Assembly (NCBI RefSeq): GCF_964355755.1
Contig: NC_092671.1
Span: 4,415,001 to 4,479,000 of the forward strand
Direction: 5' to 3'
Length of the DNA stretch: 64,000 bases
DNA from: Antedon mediterranea
Taxonomy: Eukaryota > Echinodermata > Crinoidea > Comatulida > Antedonidae
In this document: piece after piece, positions 9,827 to 20,639 of the stretch
Layout of the letters: each line of letters begins with the position of its first letter
How positions within the stretch are numbered: position 1 is the first letter of the stretch
Notes under the pieces: model-generated
Told to the model about the DNA's origin: nothing
Database searches by the model: none
What the model saw: the letters and a program-made list of their open reading frames with translations, nothing else
Made by a program: the position numbers and the translations under genes

Positions 9827-12017
9827 CTAGTTGGCACGCTCGCGTACCATTAGTCATGCCCACAAATGGTTCTCGAATACAAAGCAATTTCAAATATACG
9901 TACCACAGGATTATTAATACATTTTCGTTTACAGAAATATAAATTTATACGAATAAATAGCTCACGATTATTGATGTAGGCCTAGTCAACTAAAATTAGC
10001 ACCACGAGAATTACTTCCGAAAGAGAAACTTGTTTGTTTGTTTGAAATGTTTGATTTGGACTCATTTAAATAAGTTGTGTTTTGTATGTAACATTAGTGT
10101 TGAAGGATGGGGAAGAAGATGGGTAGAAAGGAACTATTTTTAAGTACATTCTTTATCCACTCAGTAACGAGTTACGAAATATTTTTTTCATGTTTTATAG
10201 GCTTATAAATAATATACCACTAAATACAGTAAAAAATAATTTGTTAAAACTTTTACACTTTCATAGTCAATTGTGTTAAACCAAATAATGTGGAGTGTTC
10301 CATTCATCGCAAATCAATGCATTTGTATAAACTTATATTAAATCTATCAAAATAGTATTTTTTAAGGAAAAACGGCCTGTCTTCAACATTATGATGCTGT
10401 ACTTGAGCTGTTCAACCGGATTCAGCTATTAAAATGATTGTAGGAGGAGATAGGTAAATTCGAAGCATCCTCGTATTATTGTGTGCGGGTATTTTTAAAG
10501 ATGGACATCCATTTGACAGTGTATACCACGATAGGTAAAAACACCTATTTAGGGCAAATCGTTGAACATAAATTCGTTTTAATTGTCAATAACTAATTAT
10601 TTAACTCAATTGAATTGGTTACATCAGGTGGTTCAAAATATTTTTTTCATGTTTTATAGGCCTATAAATAATATACAACTAATAAATACAGTATCACATT
10701 TGCGATTTAATACTTTGTTAAAACTGTCACTGTCATAGTCGATAGTACATGTAACGATACACCACAATGTTTATTTTGTTGTAATTATTAATTAATACAA
10801 ACGTTGAGAAGCAACTGTCAGTAACTAAGTATTTTTAAAGATGGACATCAATTAGACATAGTACATGTAACGATACACCACTACAACGTTTATATTTGTT
10901 GTCATTATTAATTTGATATGAAAAGCAACTGTCAGTAACAAAGTTTATTTGTACATTGTGCGTTTAAATATCTAACAGTAGGGCCTACCCACACTCACAG
11001 TAATAACTTTATTTGTACATGTGTTATATCTAACAGTACACACACTCGCAGTAAAGAAAATGCGATTCAAATAGCGACCAAAAATGGCAAATCGTTGAAC
11101 CTAAATGCGGTTTAACTGTCAATAACTAATTATCTAACACAATTTAATTTGTGAACAGGGTTAAATCAGGTTGTTCAAAATATATTTTCATGTTTTATAG
11201 GCCTATACATAATATACCACTAAATACAGTATCACATTTGCGATTTAATACTTTGTTAAAACTGTCACTGTCATAGTCGATAGTACATGTAACGATACAC
11301 CACTACAACGTTTATTTTGTTGTAATTATTTAATTAATACAAACGTTGAGAACCAACTGTCAGTAACAAAGTATTTTTCAAGATGACATCCATAAGAAAC
11401 TGTATACAACGATCGAAAAACAACCCTATTTGAGGGAAATTGTTGAACCTAAATTAATTTTAATTAGCAATAACTAATTATCTAACACAATTTAATTAGT
11501 GAACAGGGTTACATCAGGTGGTTCAAATAATTTTTCATTTTTTAATGCCTATAAATAATGTACCACTAAATACAGTATCGCATTTGCGATGTAATACTTT
11601 GTTAAAACTGTCACTGTCATAGTCGATAGTACATGTAACGATACACCACTACAACGTATATTTTGTTGTAATTATTTAATTAATACAAACGTTAAGAAGC
11701 AACTGTCAGTAACAAAGTATTTTTCAAGATGACATCCATAAGACAGTGTATACAACGATCGAAAAACACCCCTATTTGAGGGAAATTGTTGAACCTAAAT
11801 TAGTTTTAATTGGCAATAACTAATTATCTAACACAATTTAATTAGTGAACAGGGTTACATCCGGTGGTTCAAATATTTTTTTTCATTTTTTAATGCCTAT
11901 AAATAATATACCATTAGATACAGTATCGCATTTGCGATTTAATACTATGTTAAAACTGTCACTGTCATAGTCGATTGTACATGTAAAGACACACCACTTC
12001 AACGTTTATATTTGTTG
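9827..12017 (-). mobile_element. Helitron-like element packed with tandem repeats
   Basis: In the minus direction the element ends in CTAG (9827-9830) preceded by a degenerate hairpin with GGTACGC arms. The insertion point is between A and T, as the intact sister flanks at 28857 and 56630 show. The remainder matches the element bodies at 44041-47223 and 51316-52949 (GTGCCCACAAATGGTTCTCG, GAATTACTTCCGAAAGAGAA). There is no Rep/helicase coding sequence, so it is non-autonomous. Its minus-strand 5' end is not visible; another 5' terminus in plus orientation begins at 12018. Confidence 0.75.
10600..12000. repeat. Internal tandem repeat, about 347 bp
   Basis: The word ATCAGGTGGTTCAAA (or a variant) recurs at 11165, 11513 and 11859, with periods of 348 and 346 bp; an earlier, longer unit starts near 10623. 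Each unit joins two parts. One is a segment AACTGTCACTGTCATAGTCG plus CATGTAACGATACACCACT, shared with the 184-bp units at 44401-45100. The other, with TCTAACACAATTTAATT and GTTACATCAGG, matches the terminal region of sister elements (compare 52790-52840). Confidence 0.8.
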
Positions 12018-12165
12018 TCTATATATAAATTTACGTAAGGGCAAAATTCGGTAAATCGCGCGTTACTTCTAGAATTTTTACCCGATGGTATATAAAGTTG
12101 ATTCGTACTTTCGGTATTGAGTATAACCACCTGATGTAACCCTGTTTACTAATTAATTATACAAT
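12018..12165 (+). mobile_element. Helitron-like 5' terminus, plus orientation
   Basis: Begins TCTATATATAAATTTACG and continues with TAAGGGCAAAATTCGGTAAA, as the 5' end at 45112 does, up to CCTGATGTAACCCTGTTTAC. After about 12165 the sequence departs from the sister elements, so this is a truncated or recombined copy. Its 3' hairpin was not found. Confidence 0.65.
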
Positions 12166-12420
12166 TTGATCTCTGGTGCGCGTGCGTACAACTGAGGACT
12201 AGTGCTGCTCCGCCGTACCATGCCGAGAATGTTAAAGCTATCCAATCGAGTTTGAACATTACCATGAAAGTGGTCTAATAGTTAGGACATCTGCATATCA
12301 AGCATGACGGTCCGAGTTCGAGTTTCGGTTGGGGCGACTTTTTCTCATTCTCACAGATTTCTTCATCTTTATCGTTTAAAATTAATTAATTACATTTCAG
12401 TATCACCGGGCAGGTTGATA
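12166..12420 (+). repeat. Composite repeat with tRNA-like segment
   Basis: Bases 12166-12275 (GATCTCTGGTGCGCGTGCGT onwards) match, inverted, bases 40195-40312. Bases 12278-12345 contain tRNA-like internal promoter boxes: TGGTCTAATAGTTAGG as an A-box-like word and GTCCGAGTTCGAGTTTC as a B-box-like word, with a short TGC...GCA anticodon-type stem between. The end CAGTATCACCGGGC recurs, inverted, at about 41473-41487. A SINE-like origin is likely. A functional tRNA is not supported because the acceptor ends do not pair well. Confidence 0.55.
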
Positions 12421-12545
12421 GATGACGGCCTACAAGGTACTAGATAGTGTGGTGAAACATTGGAGTAACTTTACTCCATGGATGAAACACAGATTAATTC
12501 TGAATTTAGTTCATTTATCAAAATGCTGAAAAAATGGTGTGTTTA

Positions 12546-12600
12546 AAAACGTATAACAACTTCATCTGGTAAACTCATCGTCGTCATTACTTTTGTATTG
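12546..12600. repeat. Start of the paralogous 3'-flank block (P-block)
   Basis: Bases 12546-12597 (ATAACAACTTCATCTGGTAA, ACTCATCGTCGTCATTACTT) recur at 25446-25497. This word set marks the far edge of a block that lies downstream of receptors B and C. Confidence 0.6.
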
Positions 12601-12607
12601 TCTACCA

Positions 12608-12951
12608 AATTCATTCATTCATTCATTTATTCGGTCAAGATCAACATACAATACATGATTATATAACAAAGTTAAAATACAGAAATTTATAACTTGAGAC
12701 TAACAATTAATAAGAAAGAAAAATGTAAAACAATGCAAATGTCTAAAACGATGGTTTTATGTTATATATTTACCAGTTTTTTCTTTTGTTCGCTAAGTAT
12801 TCTTTGACCAGTTTTCTAAATATCCTAACACTCATGGTGTTTTTTATGTCGTTTGGTAATTTGTTCCAGTCATTAATGGCTTTAGCATAAAAAGGTCCAT
12901 TGATAGCTTTAGAAGCTTTTGGCAGAATAAAGTTGAATTCACATTTTATTA
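12608..12951 (-). mobile_element. 5'-truncated LINE tail
   Basis: Read on the minus strand, about 12790-12951 encodes a LINE ORF2 C-terminus with FNFILPKASKAINGPFYAKA, INDWNKLPNDIKNTM and SVRIFRKLVKEYLANK. An AT-rich 3' untranslated stretch and a GAATGAATGAATG tail at 12612-12626 follow. Only the end of the element is present. Confidence 0.75.
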
Positions 12952-12959
12952 TTTTTTAT

Positions 12960-13700
12960 TCATTTTTATTTCAAGAAATATTATTCTTCACCACAAGTAG
13001 ACTCAATTGTTTTGTATTGCCATAAACAAAATTGTAGGAGGTATAATGAGAGAAGACCGTTAACTACGTGCTTGAGAGGACGATATTTCGATTAATCTAG
13101 AACATTTACAGGGGTTGGTATTTTGCAGTGTAAACACACGAAACCCGTCATTCCCGGGTTAATGAATCAAGTGTGAAATGGAAATTTATCCGGATACAAA
13201 ACGGGTTTGTTCTGAGCTAGGCGGTGTAAAAGGGGTATTAGTGACGGAATTATGGCACAGATGGAAATGTTGAACTGACATTTTCGCTTGTAAATATTCT
13301 TGTTGTAAAATAAATGAAAACATTGCGACATGCGTCCTTGACAATATTGGTGCAATAATTACTAAATATATATATCAAATAATCTTATTCTTCTACTTAT
13401 AGGCACATTTATGAATAATTTAAAACTTTTGACATATTCTAATTAAATATTACTAATAACGACTATACTAATGAAATCAACCAGAATTGTTTGAAAAAAG
13501 GCACGATTTTAGTAACTGTAACCACTTAACAAACACAATTCTTTAATTAAATATCTATATTACATTATATATCATATTACATAACTGTCCACAGTATTTT
13601 CCTAGTCTCCGGTCACCAGGAAGGTGTGTCTTTAATATTACCAATAATACATGAATCACTGTCCTGTCAGATAGGTAATCTTCCTGAAACAGGGACAAGT
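12960..13700. repeat. P-block copy 1, downstream of receptor B
   Basis: Shared with 23575-24560 and 26145-27000. Landmarks are AAGTAGACTCAATTGTTTTG, GTAGGAGGTATAATGA, CGATTAATCTAGAACATTTA, TAGGCGGTGTAAAAGGGGTA, GACATGCGTCCTTGACA and CCAGGAAGGTGTGTCTTTAA. At 13567-13600 it keeps a worn receptor TM6 relic (ACTGTCCACAGTATTTTCCT). It runs directly into the truncated end of receptor B at about 13700. The frame at 13167-13355 is not considered coding, because the sister blocks do not preserve it. Confidence 0.75.
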
Positions 13701-14726
13701 TCACCGGGATATTTTCCTCCTGATTGTGCTATAGAAAACGTCAACAAATGCTTGTCTAAAAGTTTCATTTACTACATTATATATCAAAGGATTTACAGAA
13801 GAATTGAAATAACTTCCAAAGCGACAAACAGTCACTAGCCAATCTAAATCATTTCCAATATAATTTAAAATAATTAACATAATGATGACATTCAACGGTA
13901 TCAAGCAGAGAACATAAACTGTAACTGTCACAAAAACTGTCCAGAATATTTTCCTTTCAGATTTTGAACGTGGGTCCGTCTTGCAAGATTTTTTTACACC
14001 ATTTCGGGATTGTTTTAAAGAATAAATCATAAGAAAACATAAAGTTACAATAATCAGATTAAAGAGTATATTAAAAACAAATTGAAACATCCACAACGAT
14101 GTAATTACTTCAATGTAGGCTTGCTTTATATAACAGAAAGTTTCGCGATTTGATATGCCTCTATACATATCAGGCCAAGGACGAATGACGGATACTCGTT
14201 CGTAAATAATGAAAAATTGTACACAATTCCCCGACAAAAAAAATATCCATATAACTACACATATTTTTACAGATCTTGAAAGAGTACCAAATCTACTTCT
14301 TTGAAACCAATAAGGTCTACAAACTGCCATATAACGTTCAATGGAAAGCCAGAAAATCGTACAAATTGCTACATGCCATGCAACAATAGTAAAGTAAGCT
14401 ATCAAGTATTCAGACAGTTCACAATCTTTCCCAGGTACTTCAATCGTTTCGTATGCAGATATTAACTTAACTTTCCAAAAGGGTGCCATAATTAAAGATA
14501 TTGTATCAGTTATTGCCAAACTGGCTAGATACACGTAAACTGATTTGCGCAGTTTACTCACTATAACAATAAACGTCATTATGTTGCCCACAATTCCAAA
14601 AGCGACAACAACAGGAATGATATTGTAACGTAAAATCGTCTCCCAGTCACTAGGAAAGAACATATCTATGTAAGCATCGTATTGTTCAAATTCATCATCG
14701 GATGCATTGTCACCAGATAGTGACAT
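13701..14726 (-). CDS. Rhodopsin-class GPCR, receptor B (altered C-terminus)
   Basis: An intact 341-residue seven-transmembrane receptor in the same register as receptor A. It has NAS at 7-9, N48, D74, C102, ERY 130-132, WPDMYRGISNR 184-194, CLIP in TM6 (274-277) and NPLIY at 312-316. The first 65 residues are nearly identical to A, while the TM2-TM3 loop differs strongly (KVKLISAYETIEVPGKDCEL against DLKLISVPYTIYDIDG). It ends at RRKISR because the reading frame crosses into the P-block relic and meets a stop. The tail ARTVSV of A, C and G is missing, and with it the PDZ-type ligand. It is probably functional as a receptor core; loss of the tail may alter trafficking (inference). Confidence 0.9.
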   Translation of the reverse strand: MSLSGDNASDDEFEQYDAYIDMFFPSDWETILRYNIIPVVVAFGIVGNIMTFIVIVSKLRKSVYVYLASLAITDTISLIMAPFWKVKLISAYETIEVPGKDCELSEYLIAYFTIVAWHVAICTIFWLSIERYMAVCRPYWFQRSRFGTLSRSVKICVVIWIFFLSGNCVQFFIIYERVSVIRPWPDMYRGISNRETFCYIKQAYIEVITSLWMFQFVFNILFNLIIVTLCFLMIYSLKQSRNGVKKSCKTDPRSKSERKIFWTVFVTVTVYVLCLIPLNVIIMLIILNYIGNDLDWLVTVCRFGSYFNSSVNPLIYNVVNETFRQAFVDVFYSTIRRKISR

Positions 14727-14839
14727 GTTTTTTTTCAGAACTGTTTCTTGGTCTTATGTTCTGCTTCAAAATTTAAAATGATCGTTCCGAATAAAATAAA
14801 GTACATGGAGAAGTTTTTCTGCTTAATCTTTACAAAATA

Positions 14840-15390
14840 TATTTCTATATCGATTTTACTTGAAATAGCGTATCCATAACACAACATAGCAACGACTCAA
14901 CTTTAACAGAACAAATGTCTCTCGGTAATGGTGTGAAATGTGAACCCGTGTTTAATTTAATTGTTGCAATCAATCATGAAGTGCTAACAAACTGAGAATA
15001 ATACCTGATAAAATAACAGAGGGCGCTCTATTCAACTATTTGATGCGCTGACGTGTAATTCAGGTGGCCATGGTAATTATGTCACGGTATCAAAAAGGCA
15101 AAATACAGGTACTGATTTGTTATGATTTTTATTTGTTTTACCTTGTACATATACAAATTGCACAATAAGTGTTCTACAATATAGTTATTTTCTGTTTAAA
15201 AAATATTAAAATAAAATATATAATCATAACTATAAAGAAATGACATGTTATAATGATGCTTGGAAATAATAAGGTTAACGATGCAGTAGGCATATCGTCA
15301 TTGTGTTTTGCCTTTAAACCTTTACTTCTTTTGTAAGTGTAGTAAAGAAAAATATAAGAAAATTAATGAAAAAAGAAGGTAATATGAAAT
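14840..15390 (-). promoter_or_regulatory. Receptor B 5' flank
   Basis: Closely matches the flank of receptor A (4790-5190 and 5769-5950). It includes AGCGTATCCATAACACAACA, a GAGGGCGCTC box at 15019-15028 (about 290 bp from the start codon) and GTAATTATGTCACGGTATCA. It lacks the 575-bp TIR element found in the A locus. Regulatory function is inference. Confidence 0.5.
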
Positions 15391-16761
15391 ATTTTCTATA
15401 TTTGGACTAAACTATTTAGACTCACTCGCTTAGAAATGATCTGTTATCTTGTATGACTGAAGCAGAAACTATTTTTATTGAGATTAAGTTAAAATCAGGA
15501 AATAATGTTATTTGTGGTATAGTTTATAGACCACCCTCACGTTCCTTGCAAAAGTTTGATGATGAATTAACATGTGTAATGCAAATGATTAATCTAGAAA
15601 AAAAAAAGCTTACCTTGTGGAAGACTATAACATAAACTTACTCCAACAATCTACCGAAAACTCTATCCAATCACACTTAGACACAATATTTTCAGTCAAT
15701 CATAAAAATTCATACTAGAATATCCGATAATTGTGCTTCTGTAATTGATAACATTTATTGCAACATTGATTTACTACGTCACTTAAAAGTGGAATACTAA
15801 TTACTGATATTTCTGACCACTTCCCAATATTCTGTGTAGATACTTTGGAAAAACATAATAAGCAATATCCTTGATTTTTATATAAACGACAATACTCTCC
15901 TTAACAAACGGATTATTTTTTGCAATAATTACAAAGAAATCAGTGGAATGATGTGCTATTTTCAAATAATGCGAATTTTGCGAATCAAAGCAAACACTTA
16001 AAATAAAGCAATTGGTAATTGTTTCACGCACGAATTAGAAATAAGGCGAACAAGTTAAAATCTCCTTGGATCACGGCTGACATTTCCAACGCTATCTCTC
16101 AAAAATACAAATTATATAAAAAGATACAATCGATCATGATATATTATTAGATAAGTTAAGATTTGATGGTATAAGAGGAGTTCCGCTAAACTGGTTCTCA
16201 AACTATCTTAAAAAAAAAACTACAATACACATGTATTGTTACATACTGCGTCTAGTTCCTCAGGGATCCATATTGGGTCCATTATTATTTCTTATTTATT
16301 AATGATATTAGTCTAGCATGTAACCATGTAGACATGATTATGTATGCAGATGACACATATGTGCTTTATAGTCACAATGATATTAGTCAAGCTTTTGATA
16401 CAATGAACCAGGAGTTATCTATACTTTCGGACTGTTTTATTGCTAACAAACTAACGCTAAATGTAAACAAATCAAAATATTCTCACTAGAATTGAGGATG
16501 GGGAATGAATATATTGTAAAAGCTCTGATTTCTAGGCTTATTTCTGGACGAAACATTATCGTTTAATTTTCATGTAAATGAGGTAGCAAACAGTATTTCT
16601 AGAATAATTTGTGTCTTAAACAAAGTGAAGTCTATGTTATCAAGTAAAATCTTGTTAACGGATATACATTGCACTTATATACCTAGAATAACGTATGCTA
16701 TCACAGTATGGAGTGCCACTTCTGCTACAAATTTAAACCGTATACACATTCACTCCAGTTG

Positions 16762-18234
16762 AAAACCGACGGTTTTCCGACGGCATTATTATGTGCGACA
16801 TGTGGTATAGATTTTTAGTCGCGTGGAAGCGACTCTATAGTTCACTATGTCGGTCGGTCGGTCTGTCTGTCTGTCTGTCTGTCGGTCTGTCTGTCGGTCT
16901 GTCTGTCTGTCTGTCTGTCGGTCCGGTATCACTATGCGTTTTATCGCTTTATGACCTTATCTTGATATCAGTTTAATCTAGCTAAGTCAATTTTTCACAG
17001 AATATTCCTTATGGCCAGGAATCGATGTGGTTATGTTTTCACGGTGCGCAATAAAAAATTACGCGGTCTACGCACGATTTAACGAAATCACGTTTGTAAT
17101 CATATCTTAACAACCATGAATCACAATTAAATAAAATTTGGTACTCATAAATTTCAGGGCATAAATCATCATATGGCAATACAATTACGTGCGTAGCGCA
17201 TGTAACGCATGCGTACGCGCGCTTAAAATTTTCAAAATTTATTTTCGATGAAATAAGAGTACGTTTCAGGCAATTTTAAGCGTTTACAAAATTGTCATGA
17301 GTGCGCAGATTTTTGCGCGCGCACTGCGCGTTAAATGTTATTGCGCACTCTTCTTGCCCGATTTCTGTTTTCTTGACTTACTTTTCAACTCGAAATTACG
17401 TTATACGAGCACGTCAAAAGTGACAGGCTACGCACGTGTAAATTAAAAAAATATAAATGTTTTTAAACATTTCAACATTTTTAAACATGTTCAGTAATTT
17501 CGGTCAGTATAGTTCACTATGTCGGTCGGTCCGTCTGTCTGTCGGTCTGTCTGTCTGTCGGTCTGTTTGTCTGTCGGTCCGGTATCACTATGCATTGTAG
17601 CACGCGACTTAATGGCTGTTGGCCTTGTTTACTTACGTAGGCCTACATTTATTACCTCCGCCAAGGAGGTTATGTTTTCACCCCTGTATGTTTGTGTGTG
17701 TGTTTGTGTGTGTGTTTGTGAACAGCCTGGAGGCCACAGTTTTTATCCGATTCTAACCAAATTTGGACACAATGATCTATGGCCAAAAAGCTCGGACGAG
17801 TTCGAATTTGAGGGGGAAATGTCATAGGTCAAGGTCACAACTAACAAAAAACTATTTTACTGGCTAGAGACCACAGTTTTGATCCGATTCTCACCAAACT
17901 TAGCCACAATGATCAATGACACATCATATAATTGTGGTTAAATTTTGAAGGGTCAGGGTCAAAGATCAAGGTCCACAAAAAAAAAATAAATAAATAAAAA
18001 AATAATAAAAAAAAAAACCCCTCAGTGGGGCTTGAACCAGCGATCTCAACTGTGAGAGGCTGAATAACCATTACACCACACTGTCATCCACAACTTTGTA
18101 GTGTGCAGTTAACATATTTACACTTAGAACTAATAAAAAAAAATGTAAAAAAAAAAATATTCAGGTGGCATTTTATGTAGGGGAATTTTACAGTAGGCGG
18201 GGGTTTGTACTCTCGGAGTACCCTCTAGTTTATT
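16762..18234. mobile_element. Nested repeat element inside the LINE
   Basis: Interrupts the LINE between NLNRIH and LQKKAL. CTCCAG occurs at both boundaries (about 16756-16761 and 18268-18273), a possible short target duplication. It contains two direct copies of a segment (TAGTTCACTATGTCGGTCGG ... GTCCGGTATCACTATGC) at about 16837-16937 and 17511-17592, both with (CTGT/CGGT)n runs. From 17657 a CCTCCGCCAAGGAGGTTATG element follows with a (TG)n run at 17692-17720, ending CTCGGAGTACCCTCTAGTTT. The words are, from memory, common repeats of marine invertebrates; the classification is uncertain. Frames at 16791-16976 and 17519-17827 are repeat artefacts. Confidence 0.65.
18010..18082 (-). repeat. 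tRNA-like segment in nested element
   Basis: On the minus strand, GTGTGGTGTAATGGTTATTC resembles a tRNA A-box/D-arm and CGCTGGTTCAAGCCCCACTG contains a good B-box (GGTTCAAGCCC) within a T-arm-like stem. Poly-T follows. It is probably a tRNA-derived SINE head or a captured tRNA pseudogene inside the 16762-18234 insertion. I did not establish a complete cloverleaf. Confidence 0.5.
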
Positions 18235-18795
18235 AGAATATTTTTATGTGTTATGATATGGATTCTCCAGAAAAAAGCACTTAGAAATATTTGTCATGTT
18301 CATTTTATGCATCCTTCTCATCCCCTTTTTATTTAGACCCAAACATTGCATATGTTTGACCTTTATATTAAACACACTGCTATATTTATGTATCAATATA
18401 AACATAATCTATTACCTGAATAATTTAATAACATATTTAGTACATCTGCCTCGTTCCATAATTACTCAACTAGAAACAGGTCAAACTACTGTCCATAACT
18501 AAAACGTACCAAAGTCGGCCAACAATGTATCTTCTACAAAGGAACATACATTTGGAATAATTTAACAGATTATATAAAACAATTCCTCTAAGTTTTTTAA
18601 ACAGAGATTACAGCAACATTATAACAATAGAAATATTTAAGTTAAGTAAATCACATTATGTTATTTTGATTTGTTCTTTTTTGTTAGAGTTACATGCTTA
18701 TTTTGTATCCCATTCCATTATCATATTATTTGTATTGTATCTGTATATTTATTTATATTGATTATGGAATAAAAATGTTGATGAATTGAATTGAT

Positions 18796-19223
18796 ACAAA
18801 AAAGGTGAACCTTTTGAATTTACAAAATTTAAAATATTTCACTGATGAATTAAAACACATTAGAAAATAACATAAATGTGATAGTAATGAAAACAATACA
18901 AAAATGTTATGATGATGGCATGACTAAGATGATATTAATGTGAATAAAAATGGTGTTTATGCCACAAAAGAGAACAAAAAAACTATTTGTTGTTGTAAAT
19001 GTAATTCAGCCGGGCATCTACAAATCAACTAATCATCTATACTAAATTATTAGACACAATGGTAAAAAAAAAAATAGGTGTGAAATTACGTGATATAGGT
19101 TATTCTTATTTGTCTTCTTTTCTGAAACAGAAAGAGTCTGATGTCGACGATTTAATCGTATTTGCCTATAATATATAGCACCCTCTATATTTTTTTGATG
19201 AACTTGAATATTTTTGCAAGACA
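18796..19223. repeat. Continuation of receptor upstream block
   Basis: Bases 18796-19035 match the A-locus pieces at 5960-6020 and 6471-6645. From about 19075 (GTGAAATTACGTGATATAGG) it resembles the distal receptor 5' flank (28845-28900: GAGATCACGTGATATACG), including TCTGAAACA-words. No gene is present. Confidence 0.6.
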
Positions 19224-20639
19224 TTAAGAGCCATTGTCTGTAAGAATCAAAGAAATATCAAAAAAAGTGGCAGACTCAAAAAAATTGATTTCTTTCAAAT
19301 TTTGCACATGGCTATATATGTGTTGAGAGAAATCAAATATGAAGTATTTTTTATTTCAAACGTATATTTCCATGGCAACGGCCAAATTTGTGTTTTTGAC
19401 AAATTTTGTCCTTTTTTAAGGTTTTTTAAAATGGATATTGGCACTACTTTGATGAGCGATATTTTTGTGTTGTTCATTTAATTATAAAAAATAATTAGTG
19501 TATGCATAATAACAATGCATTGTGTACCTGTTTCAAATTTTTTATTTTTTTTTATTTCATACTTTGGGAGATACCATTTATTTAAAAAGGGGTGTTTTTC
19601 ACTTTTTTTAAATTGTTCAATGCAACTAAACTTTACTTCACCATAACGCCCAAAGTGGTGTATTTTTTTAGCTGATTTATTACAAATAGGTAGTTCTAAT
19701 GTTTAATAATTGATTTCTAAAATAAAATACTGGGGTAAATTTAAAATCTACAAGCAGTGTTGCGAGAAACATAGGCATTTTTATATAAAAAAAAACATGG
19801 TATATTAGTAAAAACATTTTATTTTCTTTGATTATTTGATTTGAAACTCATTGGTCAGAAAAATTCTTAATGTTTTATATAGTTCTAGTTGTGTTGTGAG
19901 AAACAAAATTAATTTTTAATTATAGATTCTGTAATTCCCAGTTTTAATGTCATTTTATAGGTTATATCCTCTGGAAATTTGAATAAATTATCAGATCGTT
20001 GTGAATTTTAATCTTTGCAACAGATTACTCCTCTCTTATTTTGAAGCTCCTCTTTCATTTGTTTACTTCTTTTATTTGCTAACCTAAGCAGATCCCATAT
20101 GCCCATCCACCACCACTTTCGACTACCACCCCTCCCCACCCCCACCCCGACTATAACCACAAAAAGATAAACTGCAACACTTTGGTCGATCATCCAGTAT
20201 AGAGTGTCAAATGCATGCATTCAAGCACCACCCACACTGCCGCTACTATCGCCCCAATGAATAGACGGATTCAAACTCCTCCATCCAACCACCTCCCCCT
20301 TTTCTCCAAGCCCCCACCCACCCCAAGTTAAAAATTGCAATGCAAAAGATAGGACATAAAGTTAAGTTTTTAGACCCTCGCCTTCAACCACCTAACTATT
20401 TAAAAGTCCTGGATCCACCACTTTCCCCTCCCCAAAATAGAACCAATCAAAAGTCAATGATATACTCAGGTATGTTAATGCTACATAACAAATATTGAAG
20501 CCCTGATTTGAAATTTCATTTCATTTAAGGTCAGCATGTAAAATATCACACTTTATTATTAAATATTGGTTTTAAATTCTATATTTTTTTACTGTGATGG
20601 TTGGATTCAGTAATAATTATTAATTAATAATTATCTGAT

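Larger units (their letters stand above)
15391..18795 (+). mobile_element. CR1/L2-type LINE, split by a nested insertion
   Basis: Left part 15391-16760: endonuclease pieces (VICGIVYRPPSRSLQKFDDE at about 15508-15567, ISDHFPIF at about 15808-15832), then reverse transcriptase pieces (FDGIRGVPLNWF, VPQGSILGPLL, MYADDTYVLYS with the catalytic aspartates near 16343-16360, LNVNKSK). Right part from about 18235: LQKKALRNICHVHF and IWNNLTDYIKQ. The 3' end is GAATAAAAATGTTGATGAAT plus TGAATTGA. Stops and shifts throughout make it inactive. The A locus reads through without it (GAAATATAAAAAAG near 5945), giving an empty site. Confidence 0.85.

Noticed and set aside
12278-12345. Functional tRNA gene
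   Set aside because: A- and B-box words are present, but acceptor pairing is poor and the segment is part of a repeated composite; a SINE-like origin is more likely.
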